Below are positions 33,079-45,330 of a stretch of 64,000 bases of DNA, in pieces. Both the position numbers and the translations under genes were made by a program. Each line of letters starts with the position of its first letter. Positions within the stretch are counted from its first letter, which is position 1. The stretch comes from Capitulum mitella (taxonomy: Eukaryota; Arthropoda; Thecostraca; Pollicipedomorpha; Pollicipedidae): contig CP099853.1 of the NCBI GenBank assembly GCA_030062745.1, positions 3,472,001 through 3,536,000 of the forward strand, written 5' to 3'. The notes below the pieces were generated by a model that did no database searches, was not told where the DNA came from, and saw nothing but the letters and a program-made list of their open reading frames with translations.

Positions 33079-34240
33079 CCCATCCCCGACTGGGTGAGGT
33101 TTTTTCTGGGATTGCGAGGGAATGAACAAAACACACAGTCACGAAATCCTGTGTGACCTTTGCTTCATCAATTTTACATCTTGTGTCAAAATTTTGACCT
33201 CAGGCTAGGTCAGGTGCCTGACCTAGGTCAGGTCAAACAGACCTACGTCAAGAAAAGTTTACCGCCCTCTAACTTTTTCGCAAAACAAGATATCTCAATA
33301 ATACTTTCAGGGATTAGTGATCGTGGCAGATGCAACAAATCTACTATTTTAGGTTTTTCGGAATTTTCCGGGTCATTGACCTAAAGTCAAGTCCATTTTT
33401 AAGACATATCGTCGCTTTTTTCGGAAATTGACGGAATATTTCATAACATTTTTAGTGTGGACTCAAGCAGACATCTAGTTGCCATCATTGGGCAAAGTAT
33501 CAATGACTTCCAGCCATTGACCTGAGGTCAGGTCACGAATAGATGCAGTGAGCCAAAATGTACCACCGTCAAAATTAGCGACGAATTAATCAGAGTGGGT
33601 AGAAAATGGCAGAACTAGCTTGCACAGACGTAAGTAATACCAGGAAACCTCAAAAAGTCGAAAAAGTAGCATATTTTCGAAATAAACGGGCTGTCGCGAA
33701 TAAACCTCCGCCAGTTGTGTAGATTGGTAACTAATGAATTTTTCTAAAACTTAGGCGCGAAAAACCATCACAAGAACCTTAAAGATCAATAAAACTTACA
33801 CATATAGGCTTTTTCGCGAAAATAAAGGAACGCTAAAATCAGTTCCCGTCAATTCGGTACCGCATGCGGCAGCAGCGCACACCGACAACTGGCAGGAGAA
33901 TTACCGTGTCTTTAACTCAACGTTTCGGCGTATATATTGAAGAAATCTGGAAAAATCAGACGTGTATCGGCATCCGCGGACCTTTACTTGTCCGCTGGTG
34001 CCTTTACCTAGGCATTATTAGTCACGGCCCTTGAGATTCAGGCCATTTCTCGGTCTCATGCAATCTCATGTAATCTAAAACTAAAAATGAGACCAGTTTC
34101 GAGCTTAGCTCGTCACAAGCTTTCCAACGGTATGCTTATTTTTATCGTGCGACCAACCGTTCGTGAGTTAGAGTGGGGGCGGCCAACGCACCCCCCCCCC
34201 AGTCGCCGATGTTCGAAACAAACCGAAGGTCGTGCGGGGG
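33079..34240 (+). mobile_element. Family B element, 1.16 kb
   Basis: TTAA at 33075-33078 and 34241-34244. Ends CCCATCCCCGACTG and, in reverse complement, CCCCCGCACGACC. It carries the perfect 16-bp palindrome CCTGACCTAGGTCAGG at 33217-33232. No transposase. Confidence 0.9.
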
Positions 34241-34666
34241 TTAATCACCAAAATTATATTACATATTTTATAGTTCTTCTAGAGCTCAAAACGAAAACCG
34301 CTAAGGAAATGACGTACCATTTGACAGATATATTTTCGCCTGTTTGGTGCTTCCTGCATTCTGCGAAGTGACAATGTACGGGAGTTTGCCAATCGAGTCA
34401 TAACCGAACTCACTAACACTCAAGGCGCCCTAGAGCAGGTATGGTTTCCAAGCAATTTGTTTACACTGCGCAAGCCACTGTGTGACGTCACTGGGAATGA
34501 CTCCGTCGGCGCCCGCCATGGGCATTGAATAAACAGCCCAGATCTCGGCCGCCGGCCGCTTGTGCATCATCTTCACCCCGATTTTAACGGACACAATACC
34601 ATGCGGTATGCCATGTTTCCATGAAAGCAAAGTAATAATGTGTAAAAAGGAGCATGTATTATGTGA

Positions 34667-34975
34667 CTGTCGTGTCGGTGGCTCAGTTGGTTAAGCATCT
34701 GTTGCCGCTGCCCACCATGGCCAGGTGGGTCCGAATCGTTTCGGCCCTCACTTTTTCTCCTGGAGGCCACTTAACCCTTCAGGCGACTAATAGGAGACGC
34801 TCACTACCGCACGATCGTGTGGGTCATAACCGCGCGTTAAACTTTTGCCTCCGAATTATGCAATTAGGTTGGCATAGCGCGATCCGGTGCATGACAGTCT
34901 GTACAAGCACTGCTCAGCACGGACGCTGGCTTTAAAGCACCCCAGCGAACCATTCGCATCATTTTTTTTTTTTAA
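34667..34975 (+). mobile_element. Probable tRNA-derived SINE
   Basis: The head has an A box TGGCTCAGTTGG (34679-34690) and a B box GGTCCGAATC (34728-34737) at tRNA spacing. A roughly 220-base body follows and ends in a T-run at about 34961-34974. Flanking target duplications are not obvious. Confidence 0.65.
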
Positions 34976-35584
34976 TAACGATAGTAAGTAAACATGACGC
35001 ACGGTGATTTATTTCATTATTTCTGAATACGGCAATGACGTGTCTCCGAGTGGAGCGGCAGGCCGGGACACTTTTCCGAGCACCGCGGTAGACCGGGACA
35101 CCTCTCAAAGCTGGGCTCTCTCTTGAGACTGTATTCGGTTCCTCCCGACAAGCGGACATGTCAGGCGGGGTGGTACAACCACCGCCCAAGGCTAGATACG
35201 ATCAACCGGTCGGCCGGGAAGGCCCCCGAGTCAGCGGGCCGCAGGTGCCGGCGTCCGAGAACAGCGCAGTCATTGTTACACCACACCTCCCCCTAAGACG
35301 TAGGGGAAACCAATCCACACTTCTGACCATACACACCACCGGCAACAGAACAAAGCAACAACCAATAACAATGCAGTCACCCCCACGAAACCTATCATCA
35401 CTGCTTGGCTTGGCTACTATTCTGCTGCCGCACCTTTCATACGTCACGATACACTGACTCGGACCAGTTAACCGAGAAGTTTCTGCGACCGCTGGAGTCC
35501 TCGAAGCCCGAGTGCAGTCCGCAGCCCGCCTCGCGGACAGCACTGCCGGAGCTCTAGCGCCCATGCGGTCGCTGCCACACGCAA

Positions 35585-35823
35585 CGCCGTTGAAGCGTAG
35601 GCCGCCGCAGTCGCCATATCCAACGTCGTCGGGCCCGTCGTCGCGGCTGCCATCGCCCTTAATACCGCCGTCGCCACCGTGGAGGCCGCCGGAATTGAGG
35701 CATCTGCCGCCGCCGTTGTCTCAATCTCTGCCGCCACCTTGCGAGACCGTCACGAACGGTCGCGGGGGCCGGAGGTACCGGTTGTTGCACCAGTGTATGC
35801 GCTCGCTGGGCAATCGTATCAGG
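35585..35823 (+). other. GC-rich triplet region, possible exon
   Basis: A frame from about 35605 to 35822 is open and Ala/Val-rich (AAAVAISNVVGPVVAA at the start, VPVVAPVYALAGQSYQ at the end) and is followed by GTAATT at 35823, a possible donor. The stretch is rich in GCCGTC triplets and is open in other frames too, so simple-sequence composition could explain it. No family recognised. Confidence 0.25.
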
Positions 35824-35829
35824 TAATTT

Positions 35830-37590
35830 CGTCGCTAGCCAATGCCCATGACGGTCCCCGACTGTTCCCACAGACTCGCCTTGGGGTCCGGCATGACGAC
35901 GGGCTGTCCGGTACGGAGAGGCCGGAACTGGCGGGATCACATGTAGTTACATGTACAAAACCACATGTGATTACTACGTGTTGTGTTTACAGATTTCAAT
36001 GACGTTTTTTGCATGATAATGGCATGCACCAATTAACTGCCCATTGCCTTATGATATCTCTAATGCAGGCTGCAACCAGGTTCAAACTTTTTGCATTAGG
36101 TCTGTCCGGCATGTCAATGGCAGCTGCATAGTCCAGATGTCATTACACACAATCCAACCGAGCCAAGTAACATGAAAACATGACAGGTGGCATGGAAGGA
36201 GGCCACCTCAGGAGTCACACCGCACCTTCCATGCGTTATTGTTTTCATAAATTAAGCATACCTAATGAAACGTGTCATCTTCCACGTATGATAAATTAAC
36301 TAGATATTGCTTCTTATTTCAATTACTTCACTTCATATTCACAAATCTAGCATTACATGGTCCAGATGTAGTGAAATACTGCACAATAAATACTGAGATA
36401 AGTGACCCTCCAATGATTTATATAATCATAAGTAAAAGAAGAAACTGATAAAAGAACAGCATGCAAAAAACACCCAACAAAAAGTAAACTAGCCAGAGAT
36501 GCTTATAGGTGTTATGAGCACTCAGCAAGCACTGGTAGAAATATATGTTGCTGTGAGGCTGTGAAAAAAATCATGTCAAGACTCTTGACTGAATGCCTCA
36601 CTAATTGACTTGAGAGACTGAAAAATATTGCTCGCAAAATGAAAAGCTGCAGATAACTTGGACGCTTACCAAATTAAAATGCATTTTCACTGGCATCACT
36701 GATGCGTTATTTTGAGAAATAATGCCTTTTGGCACAGGCCACATATTTTTGCATTTAATTATTGTTCTTAGTGTGCTATATCTGCCAGGAATGATAGGTG
36801 ATATCTATTTGTAAATTAACACCAAAAGCTTGTCATACCAAGAGAATAGCAAACCTTTCCCAATATGGCAACAAACTAACGGCTAAGCTAGCACTAACAC
36901 ATCTAAACAAATATGTCAGTTGCTAGCTAAGTAGTGACACAAACAATAATGCATCCAGGGGGAAGGCAGCAGGGCCATGCCCCCCAACAGAAAAATCAGG
37001 CAGGTTGGCACAGTTCTGGAATCTGAAGAAAATCTAAGCTGCTTTTATGGAGAAAAGTTTTCTTTACAACAGTCTTTGCGGTAAAATGAAGAAGAATCCA
37101 ATGATTCTTTTTTAATCAGTACACATTTTTAGAATATGGCCGCCCAGGCTGGCAAGGACCAGTGCTCTGGATTGGCCCTTGGCCACAAATTTAATACCTC
37201 GACATGCATAATGGAAGATTTTTGGATGGCAATGCACCACTTCTCAGCACAAGTTTGGTACTGGTAACCACTCTTCTTCACAAGATATAATGGGTCACAA
37301 TTTGCCTAAACAAAGTATTCCAAGCAAACTGCTGCATTAGCTATGTTAAATTTTCCCACCTTTAACATACTTGTACACCCAAGGTAACCTAGCGCCCTCT
37401 TCTTTTGGAAATCAAAACAAGGACAAACTAAACTATTAGCATTTACATTTACCACCAACCCGCAATTAACAGGTGAAAGCAGCACAGTTAGTTGGTATCA
37501 TTGCTTGTTAGCTCAAATATGAAATGAAGGATAGAACAATGCATAGGCCAACAACACTTAGATGCAATAGGTATGGTCAAAATCACAAGC
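35830..37590. other. AT-rich spacer
   Basis: Almost no open frames over 60 codons on either strand and no recognised element. Composition is distinctly more AT-rich than the flanks. Confidence 0.5.
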
Positions 37591-37595
37591 CTTAA

Positions 37596-38804
37596 CCCGC
37601 CCCCGACTGGATGGGCTGTTGACAGCCCCCCCAGGGTTTTCCTGGGATTGCAAGAGAATGAACAAACACAGAGTCACGAAACTTTGTGTACCTTTTGCTT
37701 CATCAATTTTACATCTCCTCTCAAAAGTCTGACCTCAGGCCAGGTCAGGTGCCTGCCTTAGGTCAGGCCAAACAGACCTATGTCTAAAAAAGTTTAGCGC
37801 CCTCTAACTTTTTTGGAAAACAAGATATTTCAATAACACTTCCAGGGATGAGTGGTCGTGATAGATGCAACAAATCTGCTATCTCAGATTTTTCGGAATT
37901 TTTCGGGTCATCGACCTAAGGTCAAGCCCATTTTTAAGACATTTCTTCGTTTTTTTCGGAAATTGACGGAATATTTTATAACATTTTTAGTGTGGAGTGC
38001 AGACATCTAGTTACCGTCATTGAACAAAGTATCAATGACTTTCAGCCATTGACCTGAGGTAAGGTCACAAATAACTGCAGTGAGCCGAAATGTACCACCG
38101 TCAAAATCGGCGATGAATTACTCAGAATGGGTAGAAATTGACAGAACTGGCTTTGCACGGACGTAGGTAATACCAGGAAACTCAAAAAGTAAAAAAAATC
38201 GTATTTTGGAAATAAACAGGCTCTCTCGAATAAAGCTTCGCCAATTTTGTAGATTGGTAACTAATGGATTTTTCCAAAATTTAAGCATGGAAAACCATTA
38301 CAAGAACCAGTAAGATCAATAAAATTGAAATGGATAGGCTTTTTTTCGCGAAAATAAAGGAACGCTAAAATTAGTTCCCGTCAGTTTGTGATTGCATATG
38401 GCTGCGGCGCACGCCGACAGCAGGCGCGAAAATTGCCGTGTCTTTAACTCGACGTTTCGGCGTATATATTTAACAGATCTGAGAAATAAGATGTGTGTGG
38501 GCATTTGCAGACCTTTACTTGTGCGCTGATGCCTTTATTTATGCGTTATTAGTCACAGCCCTTGAGATTCACGCCATTTCTCGGTCTCATGCAGTCGGCT
38601 ATGAGAAAACATATATAGGGCGTGAATTGCCTACATATTACCTAAAACTAACAATGAGACCAGTTTGGAGCTCTACGCATCACAAGCTTTCCAGCGGTGT
38701 GGTTATTTTTATTGTGCGACCAACCGTTCGTGAGTTAGAGGGGGGACTGCCAACAGCACCCCCCAGTCGCGCATGATCGTAATGGACCGACGGTCGTACG
38801 CGGA
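37596..38804 (+). mobile_element. Family B element, 1.21 kb
   Basis: TTAA at 37592-37595 and 38805-38808. Ends CCCGCCCCCGACTGG and, in reverse complement, TCCGCGTACGACCGTCGG. The B-type open frame lies at 38495-38776. Interior collinear with the copies at 33079 and 50360. Confidence 0.9.
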
Positions 38805-38808
38805 TTAA

Positions 38809-40490
38809 ATGTTGTTATAAAATGCTACAGAAACATCACAACATCGTCAGTTAATGGTAAGTGATAATGCACCACTCAAATCATGCCTGCCCTGTGCTGC
38901 TAATCCCAATTTAAGGCCATTGCCACTGCCGGGTCTCAGCCACAAACCAGTAAAAGTGAAGATATCTTGGTACATAGGGTATTACAAACATGAGGGTCCA
39001 GTCACTGCAGAATCCAATCCTTTCACACGGGCAATTGGTTTTTTGGCATCCCAAAGTGCCTCATCGCTTACAGCTGTCAAAGTCAATTTCCGGCGTGGTG
39101 CGATAACAGAATTGGCCCAAATAACTCCTATCACTTGTGGCAACAACTTCTTTACAACACACAGGCAAAAAGCACTTTAATAGCGTAGAAACCGCGACGC
39201 AACCGGACCCGCCGCTTCACAGTACTATCAACCGTTGCCAGTGGCCGCTGAATTGTTAAACGTTCGACTCCCAGCGACTCTCTCCCAGTGACGTCACTCC
39301 GGGGTCGTTGCTAGCAAAAAAATCTTTCTTATGGCCGATACCACTGGTGACACCCTCCTGCTAACACGGAGGGGGACGTAACGGTCGATTACGGAGAATC
39401 ACTTCACTCGCAAAGTCAGCGCTCAGTTGAAAGGTTCAGTCAGGATGTCAGAGATATGCTGTCAGCATGGATGACCGATGAGGGCACGAACAGCTGGGCG
39501 GAAGGACCCAGGTTTAATCAAGGCACAAAAACCGTCCGCTTCACGCAGACACCAGGCGCAGCCCGCACGAGGCCATGCTCGATGCCGGACAGCCGACTGA
39601 ACTCGCCGACTCCGCTCTCCAAAGTTGCGCGCTGGCTGAGATAGATACGTAAGAAGACCTCGAGACAGCGCCGACGGAACTGTCGCGTGACACCGCTATA
39701 CTCACAGAATCAGATGATGAAGGTGATGACGTGAGGAAAACCGGGATGGGGAGCTGTCGAAGAAAAACGAGGACTGGAGAGACACGAGCAAAGTGCACAT
39801 GTTCGCCGGAAACCGACTGAATTGGACGGAGAAGAAACATGTGCAGTGTATGCAAAGGAAGCGGCAGGATGCACGCAAACTTATTTTAACTGTCACTGTA
39901 CTACCCACGTAAGATGTGGAAAAGGCGAGGAAGACCAAGAAGGGTAAGGTAGCAAGCTACTAATGCAGCTTGTGCGAACGTAAATTGAACGTTGTAATGG
40001 AACAAGGATTGGCACAGAAAGCGCTCGCTGAACAGACGGAACGAATGACGTCAGCAAAAAATTCCCGCCAGGTAACGCGGACAAAATGTCCTGGTTCGGG
40101 TACCTGATATCAACAGGAGGAGGGTGACTCCCAGGAACGTCCTAACTGTTGTTACGGACGTGAGCAAGGACGGCCCGTACAAGCTGGGGACCCAAGCCGG
40201 TGTACTGGAGCCGCTGTACCCGAGGAACGAGTTTTTACTGCTGGGCTCAGATATAATGAATATTGTTTGAATGTTGAATATATTATGAATGATAATAATA
40301 TTACATAATGGGAAATATAATGAATATTGAATATATTTGACATATAACAACCTACAGGCCACGCCCATTTATGTAGGCAGTCAGATGACAAAGAACAATA
40401 AATACAGACATGCGTTTTAACTCAGTACCTCTAACCACACAGCACAACCATTTAGCCTCACGGTACGCTTCGTGCACAGCCGTGTGATAA
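38809..40490. other. Spacer with unassigned open stretches
   Basis: A + strand reading at about 39570-39760 (AMLDAGQPTELADSALQS and a later acidic ESDDEGDD patch, with one stop) looks like an old coding remnant, but I cannot name a family. The minus frame 39541-39855 overlaps it and is Ser/Val-rich. Confidence 0.3.
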
Positions 40491-40495
40491 AGGCA

Positions 40496-40541
40496 ATGCA
40501 TTAGTTCAGGTACGACATATGGCGTCCCTGAGCTAATGCAT
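40496..40541. repeat. Hairpin with 20-bp arms
   Basis: ATGCATTAGTTCAGGTACGA and the complement of the segment ending at 40541 pair over 20 positions with three differences, two of them G-T compatible, around a central CATATG. Confidence 0.8.
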
Positions 40542-41202
40542 AACCGACGCATGCCTACTTGCGCACATAGGATTTGAATCTATTGGACGGACGGAAAAAG
40601 GCTGCGGAAGGCACCTCCTGTGAGAAGAGATTGCAGGTCAAGGTTAGACGCAACACCAAGCCGGAATTCACGGAGCTGACTCTGGAAAAGAGCCGATGAA
40701 AAGACCGGCGTGTCGAGATCGACTGGCGAGCTATGCCAGATCGAGGAATGCGACCAAATGGTCGCAGTCAACCCTGTGGCGACACATGCTTGGCATGAAT
40801 GTGATGCCCTGTGTGAAGCGAGCCTTGATGGGTGCAGTCTCAACACGCCAGCAGATGTCCACAGTCGAGTGACGGACACCGGTTAAGGTAGCTTGACGTC
40901 ACATCAGGAATCAGCAGCACCGTTCCAGGTAACGCTGGTGAATGTCGGGGAAACACCGGCGAGGCGTGGTCTTCTGTTGGGGTCGGGCGGTATCCTCGGC
41001 TATCTCTGGATCAGCGCAAGGATTCGTCAGGTGCCATTGTAAACGGCATTGTGTCGATAAGAAGTGAAAGTGCTGCAACAGCGCAGTGAAATGCAATTCG
41101 AAATGTCATGGAAGTAGTTTGTGCAAGAATAAGTAGATTTTTCGGAAGGTATTTAGGACGGTTGCAGGATTTCGTATGGCTTTGTCGCGTTTGGGAGTAT
41201 AG

Positions 41203-41205
41203 TGA

Positions 41206-41240
<35 letters not shown>

Positions 41241-41241
41241 A
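41203..41241. repeat. (TA)n microsatellite
   Basis: TA dinucleotides with one TACA interruption. Confidence 0.95.
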
Positions 41242-41289
41242 ACGTCACCTGTATCAGCCTATCACTTGCGTCTGAGGGTTACTGCTTCG

Positions 41290-41774
41290 TAAGCCTTCAG
41301 CTCAAAGGGATCATCGGTCCCTTTTTGGTCCCAGAACTGCAACGGCTCCACAGTCGCCATCACCAAAGAGCGTTACGTCAGGATGCTTAATTGCTTCTGG
41401 AGCAGCGCCTGCAAGCAGTGTGGGCCTCCCAGAACACCATGTCGTTTCAGCAAGATGGAGCCACACTCCATACGTCCAATATGGCGTTTGAGTAGCAGGA
41501 ACGTCACCTCGGGGAGCGTTTCATCAGCCGAATGGTCCACCTCGCCTGGCCGGCTCATTCTCCAGACTTAACTCTGGACTTCTTCCTGTGGGCCTACCTC
41601 AGGAGCAAATTGCACCAGGGGTGTCCCAAGAGCCAAGAAGAACTCAGGCAGGCAGTGCAGCACGAGGTCAAGAGGATCTCGGCGGACACGTACGCAAGGG
41701 TGCTGGAGCAGGCGAAGAGGCGCACGGCTCTGTGCGGCAAGCGAAAGGGGTGCCACCTGGAGTATGTCCTATAA
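41290..41774 (+). pseudogene. Mariner-superfamily transposase fragment
   Basis: The C-terminal half of a DDE/D transposase. GSTVAITKERYVRML (about 41343-41388) is in one frame; FQQDGATLHTS (second catalytic Asp, about 41448) and WPAHSPDLTLDFFLWAYLRSK (third Asp) are in another. The tail, ISADTYARVLEQAKRR, ends at a TAA at 41772. An in-frame TAG at about 41491 and a frameshift near 41388 break it. About 40 residues separate the two acidic residues. The N-terminal half is absent: upstream is the TA repeat. Inactive. Confidence 0.85.
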
Positions 41775-42039
41775 CTAGCATATGAATCTTGTAAATACTT
41801 CGACATGCATGGCAACTGATGTTACTGTGTTCTGCATGAGTTGTGGATTCACAGGATATAATACACGTATACATGGGCACGATATTTGTCCGGTTACCAG
41901 AAACAGCAGGTAGTGGATCCTTAGTAATGAATAAAATACACATATATAGAATATATGAAATATACAAGATAGTTCCCCCGAAAATGGAGAAATAATTTTC
42001 CCAAAAGCTCAGTTAACATAAAAGTTAAAACACCTCTTT

Positions 42040-42800
42040 ACCTTTAAGTCGTCACGTTATACGTAAGAAATACAAATCGTATTACATTAGCTGCATAATG
42101 TTAGCAAGGCAGGCGCCAGGGACATGGAAAGGGGGGGGGAATGCCATGGTCACATAACAGTCCGGCCAACTTACGACTTTTGATGTCAAATGACCTACAC
42201 TGACCTCAGAGTCACATGGAATAATAGGCTTGAGTGCATTTCACATCATTTGTAAACGTTGTCATTTGAACGCTGACTTTTCTAAAATCCCAGTACATGG
42301 CCGTCGTGATGTAGGGTACGCGCACTGGCATTTAAGGTCATAAGGTCATAGCTCCGAGACCCCACCTGCTCTCAACCTGAAACTTAGTATACGAGTAGAA
42401 GGCATGCCTGAGAGTCAGATATGGTCCAGGTTTTGCATTTGGAAAATTAGCGCCAGTATTTGACACATACAATGGCATACTGACTTTTGGTGTTGACCTG
42501 ACTTAATGAACTGAACTGGGATTAACAAAGCTATTTTGTATGCATGACCAGTTAGGTCCCTAGATAACCATCTAAAGGTTAAGGCTCTATCCTAAAAATC
42601 CTATTTTTGGCAGCCATTTTTTAAGCCTTCAACAGAGAAAAAATGGCCTGAGGTGCCTCTCAAATACGCGGCCTGGAACCGTCCCTGAAGAGAACAGAAT
42701 TATGAAACTGGCGCAGTACGTAGGAGAAATATGTCAGATAAATAGTGAAGTTTCGTGAATCTTCTTCAAAAACTATGGAGTCGGCGATCAAAAAGTCAAG
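42040..42800 (-). mobile_element. Diverged family A fragment
   Basis: Collinear with the middle and one flank of family A (the GCCAGGGACATGGAAAGG, GACCT and ATGGCCTGAGGTGCCTC blocks are shared) but with many changes and no recognisable G-tract end on the left. It directly precedes the complete copy at 42830 in the same orientation. Confidence 0.75.
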
Positions 42801-42829
42801 TAAGGTCATAGGCCGAGTGTAGGGCTTAA

Positions 42830-44043
42830 CGCTATTCCCGGAGGGCTAGACGGTATGGTCGATTCCCGGCAGGGGGGGCGGATTCCGCCCCCCCCCCCCC
42901 TGAGATCTCGAGAACTACTTGTCCGATTTCATCGCAACAAACGGTAATCGATTTGCCGTCACGTGAACTACATTTTTATAAAAGAAATTTTCAAAATTTT
43001 GAAATTTGTGGATACAGGGGGGGGGGCATAAATGTCAAAATGGGGGGCACTTTTGGACTTCTTATGACTCCGTTGTTTATGGACCGATTTCAATGAAACT
43101 GGCATGAATCGAGAGATTATGGATAGGGCTTTTACCATGGGTCCGCAAGTCTAAAATTTTGAGAAAATGCATGGGCGTTCACAGGGTTTCAAAAATAAGA
43201 GGATTAGTTTTCTAACAACTGGATGAACAAAAGAGGCAAACACACTTTTTTGGCTTCTGCTAGTCATGTTATACTAAAGAAGTACAAATCGCATTACAAT
43301 GTTTGTATAATGTTAGCATAGGCGGTGCCAGGGACATGAAAAAGGGGAACTGTCATGGTTACAAGTTTCTCAGATCAACTTGTGACCTTTGGCCTTAAAT
43401 GACCTCCAGTGACCTTGGGGTCACTTGGAATGATGTCGTGTGCATTTAATATTATCTGTAAACGTTTTCAATCATTTGAATTCACTCTATTTCAAAAATT
43501 TCACTTTATGACTATTGCAATATAGTGTACGCGCACTGACATTTTAGGTCATAGCTCCGTGACCCATCTGATATCAAGCTGAAACTTGGTACACAAGTAG
43601 AAGGCACTCTTCTACGTCGTATATATTCCAGGTTTGGCATTTAAAACAACGGCGCCGAAATTATTGCAAAAAAAACAAATTTTCACTTTTGACCTAGACC
43701 TTACCTTGTGGAATGACCTCAGACAAACAAAATTATATCTGCACATTGCCCAACTATTTAGCTATACATCCATATAAAGTTTTAAGTTTTATCTTAAAAA
43801 CTCTGTTTTTGGCAGACATTTTCCTTTTACCCTCAACATGGCCAAAAATGGCATGAGGTGCCTCCCAAAAACGTTGCCTGGCTCCGCCCCTGAGCAAAAT
43901 AGAATTTTGAAATTTTGTCACAGCACGTAGAAAGAATAGCTAGGAAAAGTCACCAAGTTTCGTGAAGCTGCGTTAAAAAGCCTGGAATTGGCAAACAAAA
44001 AACCCGAGGGGGGCGGATTCCGCCCCCCTTGCCGGGAATAGGG
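42830..44043 (-). mobile_element. Family A element, 1.21 kb
   Basis: TTAA at 42826-42829 and 44044-44047. Left end is the extended type (CGCTATTCCCGG, then about 20 bases, then ATTCCCGGCAGGGGGG); right end is the short type. Both have G-tract hairpins with a CGGATTCCG core. The DR1 motif is present with one mismatch at about 43384. Confidence 0.92.
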
Positions 44044-44389
44044 TTAAGTCGTGACGTGAACGGGTAAAGGAAGACATACCCCAATAGGACAGAAGAGCAG
44101 TTGCTTAAAAACAATGCAGTTTTCCAACCGTCTGATAGCGATCCTCTAGCGCTGTATGGTGGACCTCCTCAGTCCTCAGGGCTTGGAAACACATAACATT
44201 ATTATTTTTACTCATTCGCCACAATCACACCACAAGTGCCGCCAGCTCAGCGCTACCAAATATTGGTATAATATTCCAGTTCTAGTCTGAACCTCTGAAT
44301 CTGGCCCATCTTTAGTTCTTTTGAGTATGTAGTATGGAAAACTTTGGCGTTCCCATTCTTCAGTTGCACTGCGAATGGTGCGGGTAGAG

Positions 44390-45330
44390 TCGGACTGGTT
44401 CGCCAGTTACCTGAGTGGCTGAAGGCAGGTGGTCGCTGGTGGCTCGGTTACCTTACCCTTGTCCCATGAAGTGGCTCAGGGATCCATCGTAGGCCCAATC
44501 CTATTCTTAATCCTCATCAACGACCTATCCAGCTTCCTTCCTCGCGGTCGACTCCTTTCCTATGCCGATGAGATCCAGCTCCTCGACCACGCCGCGCCCG
44601 ACGTCTACAATCTATCGTGTCTCAAGACCCGAATCGAAGATTCCATTTTGTGCCTTCAGGACTGGTTTCAGCCTAACAGTCTAAAAATGAACCCAGGAAA
44701 AACGGACTTCATGCTAACTGGCACCAGAGCCTCCACAAAAAAGACGAAGAATTTCCACATCGGCGTTTCAGGTTCCAGAAAAGTTTGTGAAGGTACTTGG
44801 TGTAATCATCGAACAACATCTTACCTGAGTAAAGCACATCCACCATTGTTGTCGTTGCAATAGCATCCTTCTCTCACTTTTCAAGGTTCGTTTCTTCTTC
44901 ACTCCCGACGTCATGAAGTTCCTCGTCCATTCCCACACCTTCCCTCATATCTTTTCCTGTATCACTGCGTGGAGAGGAGCCGCCGGCTACCAACTGAGCA
45001 GACTGTAAAAGATAAATGTTGTTGCAAGGTTAGTGACCTGGGAGCGACGCGCGGACCACATTCTTCTGCCTCTAGAAGCCTTTGGATGGAGTCGTGTGGA
45101 AGACTGTCAGAACGCATGGCCTCCTGAAGATCTACAATGCTTCACGCTCCCCCACGTGCCCGTCCGCCATACGTGCTCTGTTCCCCACGCGTGCCCAGGT
45201 CTGCTGCCACCGCACCCACGCGGTTGCTGTTGGAATAGGTGCCCTACCTCTGAAGATTTGCGCCTCATTCTGCTTGTATTGCTGCGGCACAGCGTTCTGG
45301 GTAAAAGCCCGTGACGCTCTCACCTAGCAC
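44390..45330 (+). pseudogene. Non-LTR reverse transcriptase fragment (CR1/Jockey-like)
   Basis: DWFASYLSG, a stop, then EVAQGSIVGPILFLILINDL, LLSYADEIQLL and LQDWFQPNSLKMNPGKTDFM give RT motifs B to E of CR1/Jockey-type elements. Downstream, across frameshifts, AAGYQLSRL and VVARLVTWERRADHI match the usual C-terminal tail (Y-Q-L-x-x-L-Q, A-R-L-V-T). The catalytic Y-A-D-D is YADE. The 5' half (endonuclease and RT motif A) is missing, typical of 5'-truncated insertion. Confidence 0.85.

Noticed and set aside
35512-35826. Pro-rich + frame and Ala-rich minus frame in the GC island
   Set aside because: At least three frames are open together because of the triplet bias; none preferred by splice context except the weak candidate listed.
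42830-44043. Family A and B elements as LTRs or solo LTRs
   Set aside because: Ends are inverted, start with CCC and are flanked by TTAA; no TG..CA ends, primer site or polypurine tract.
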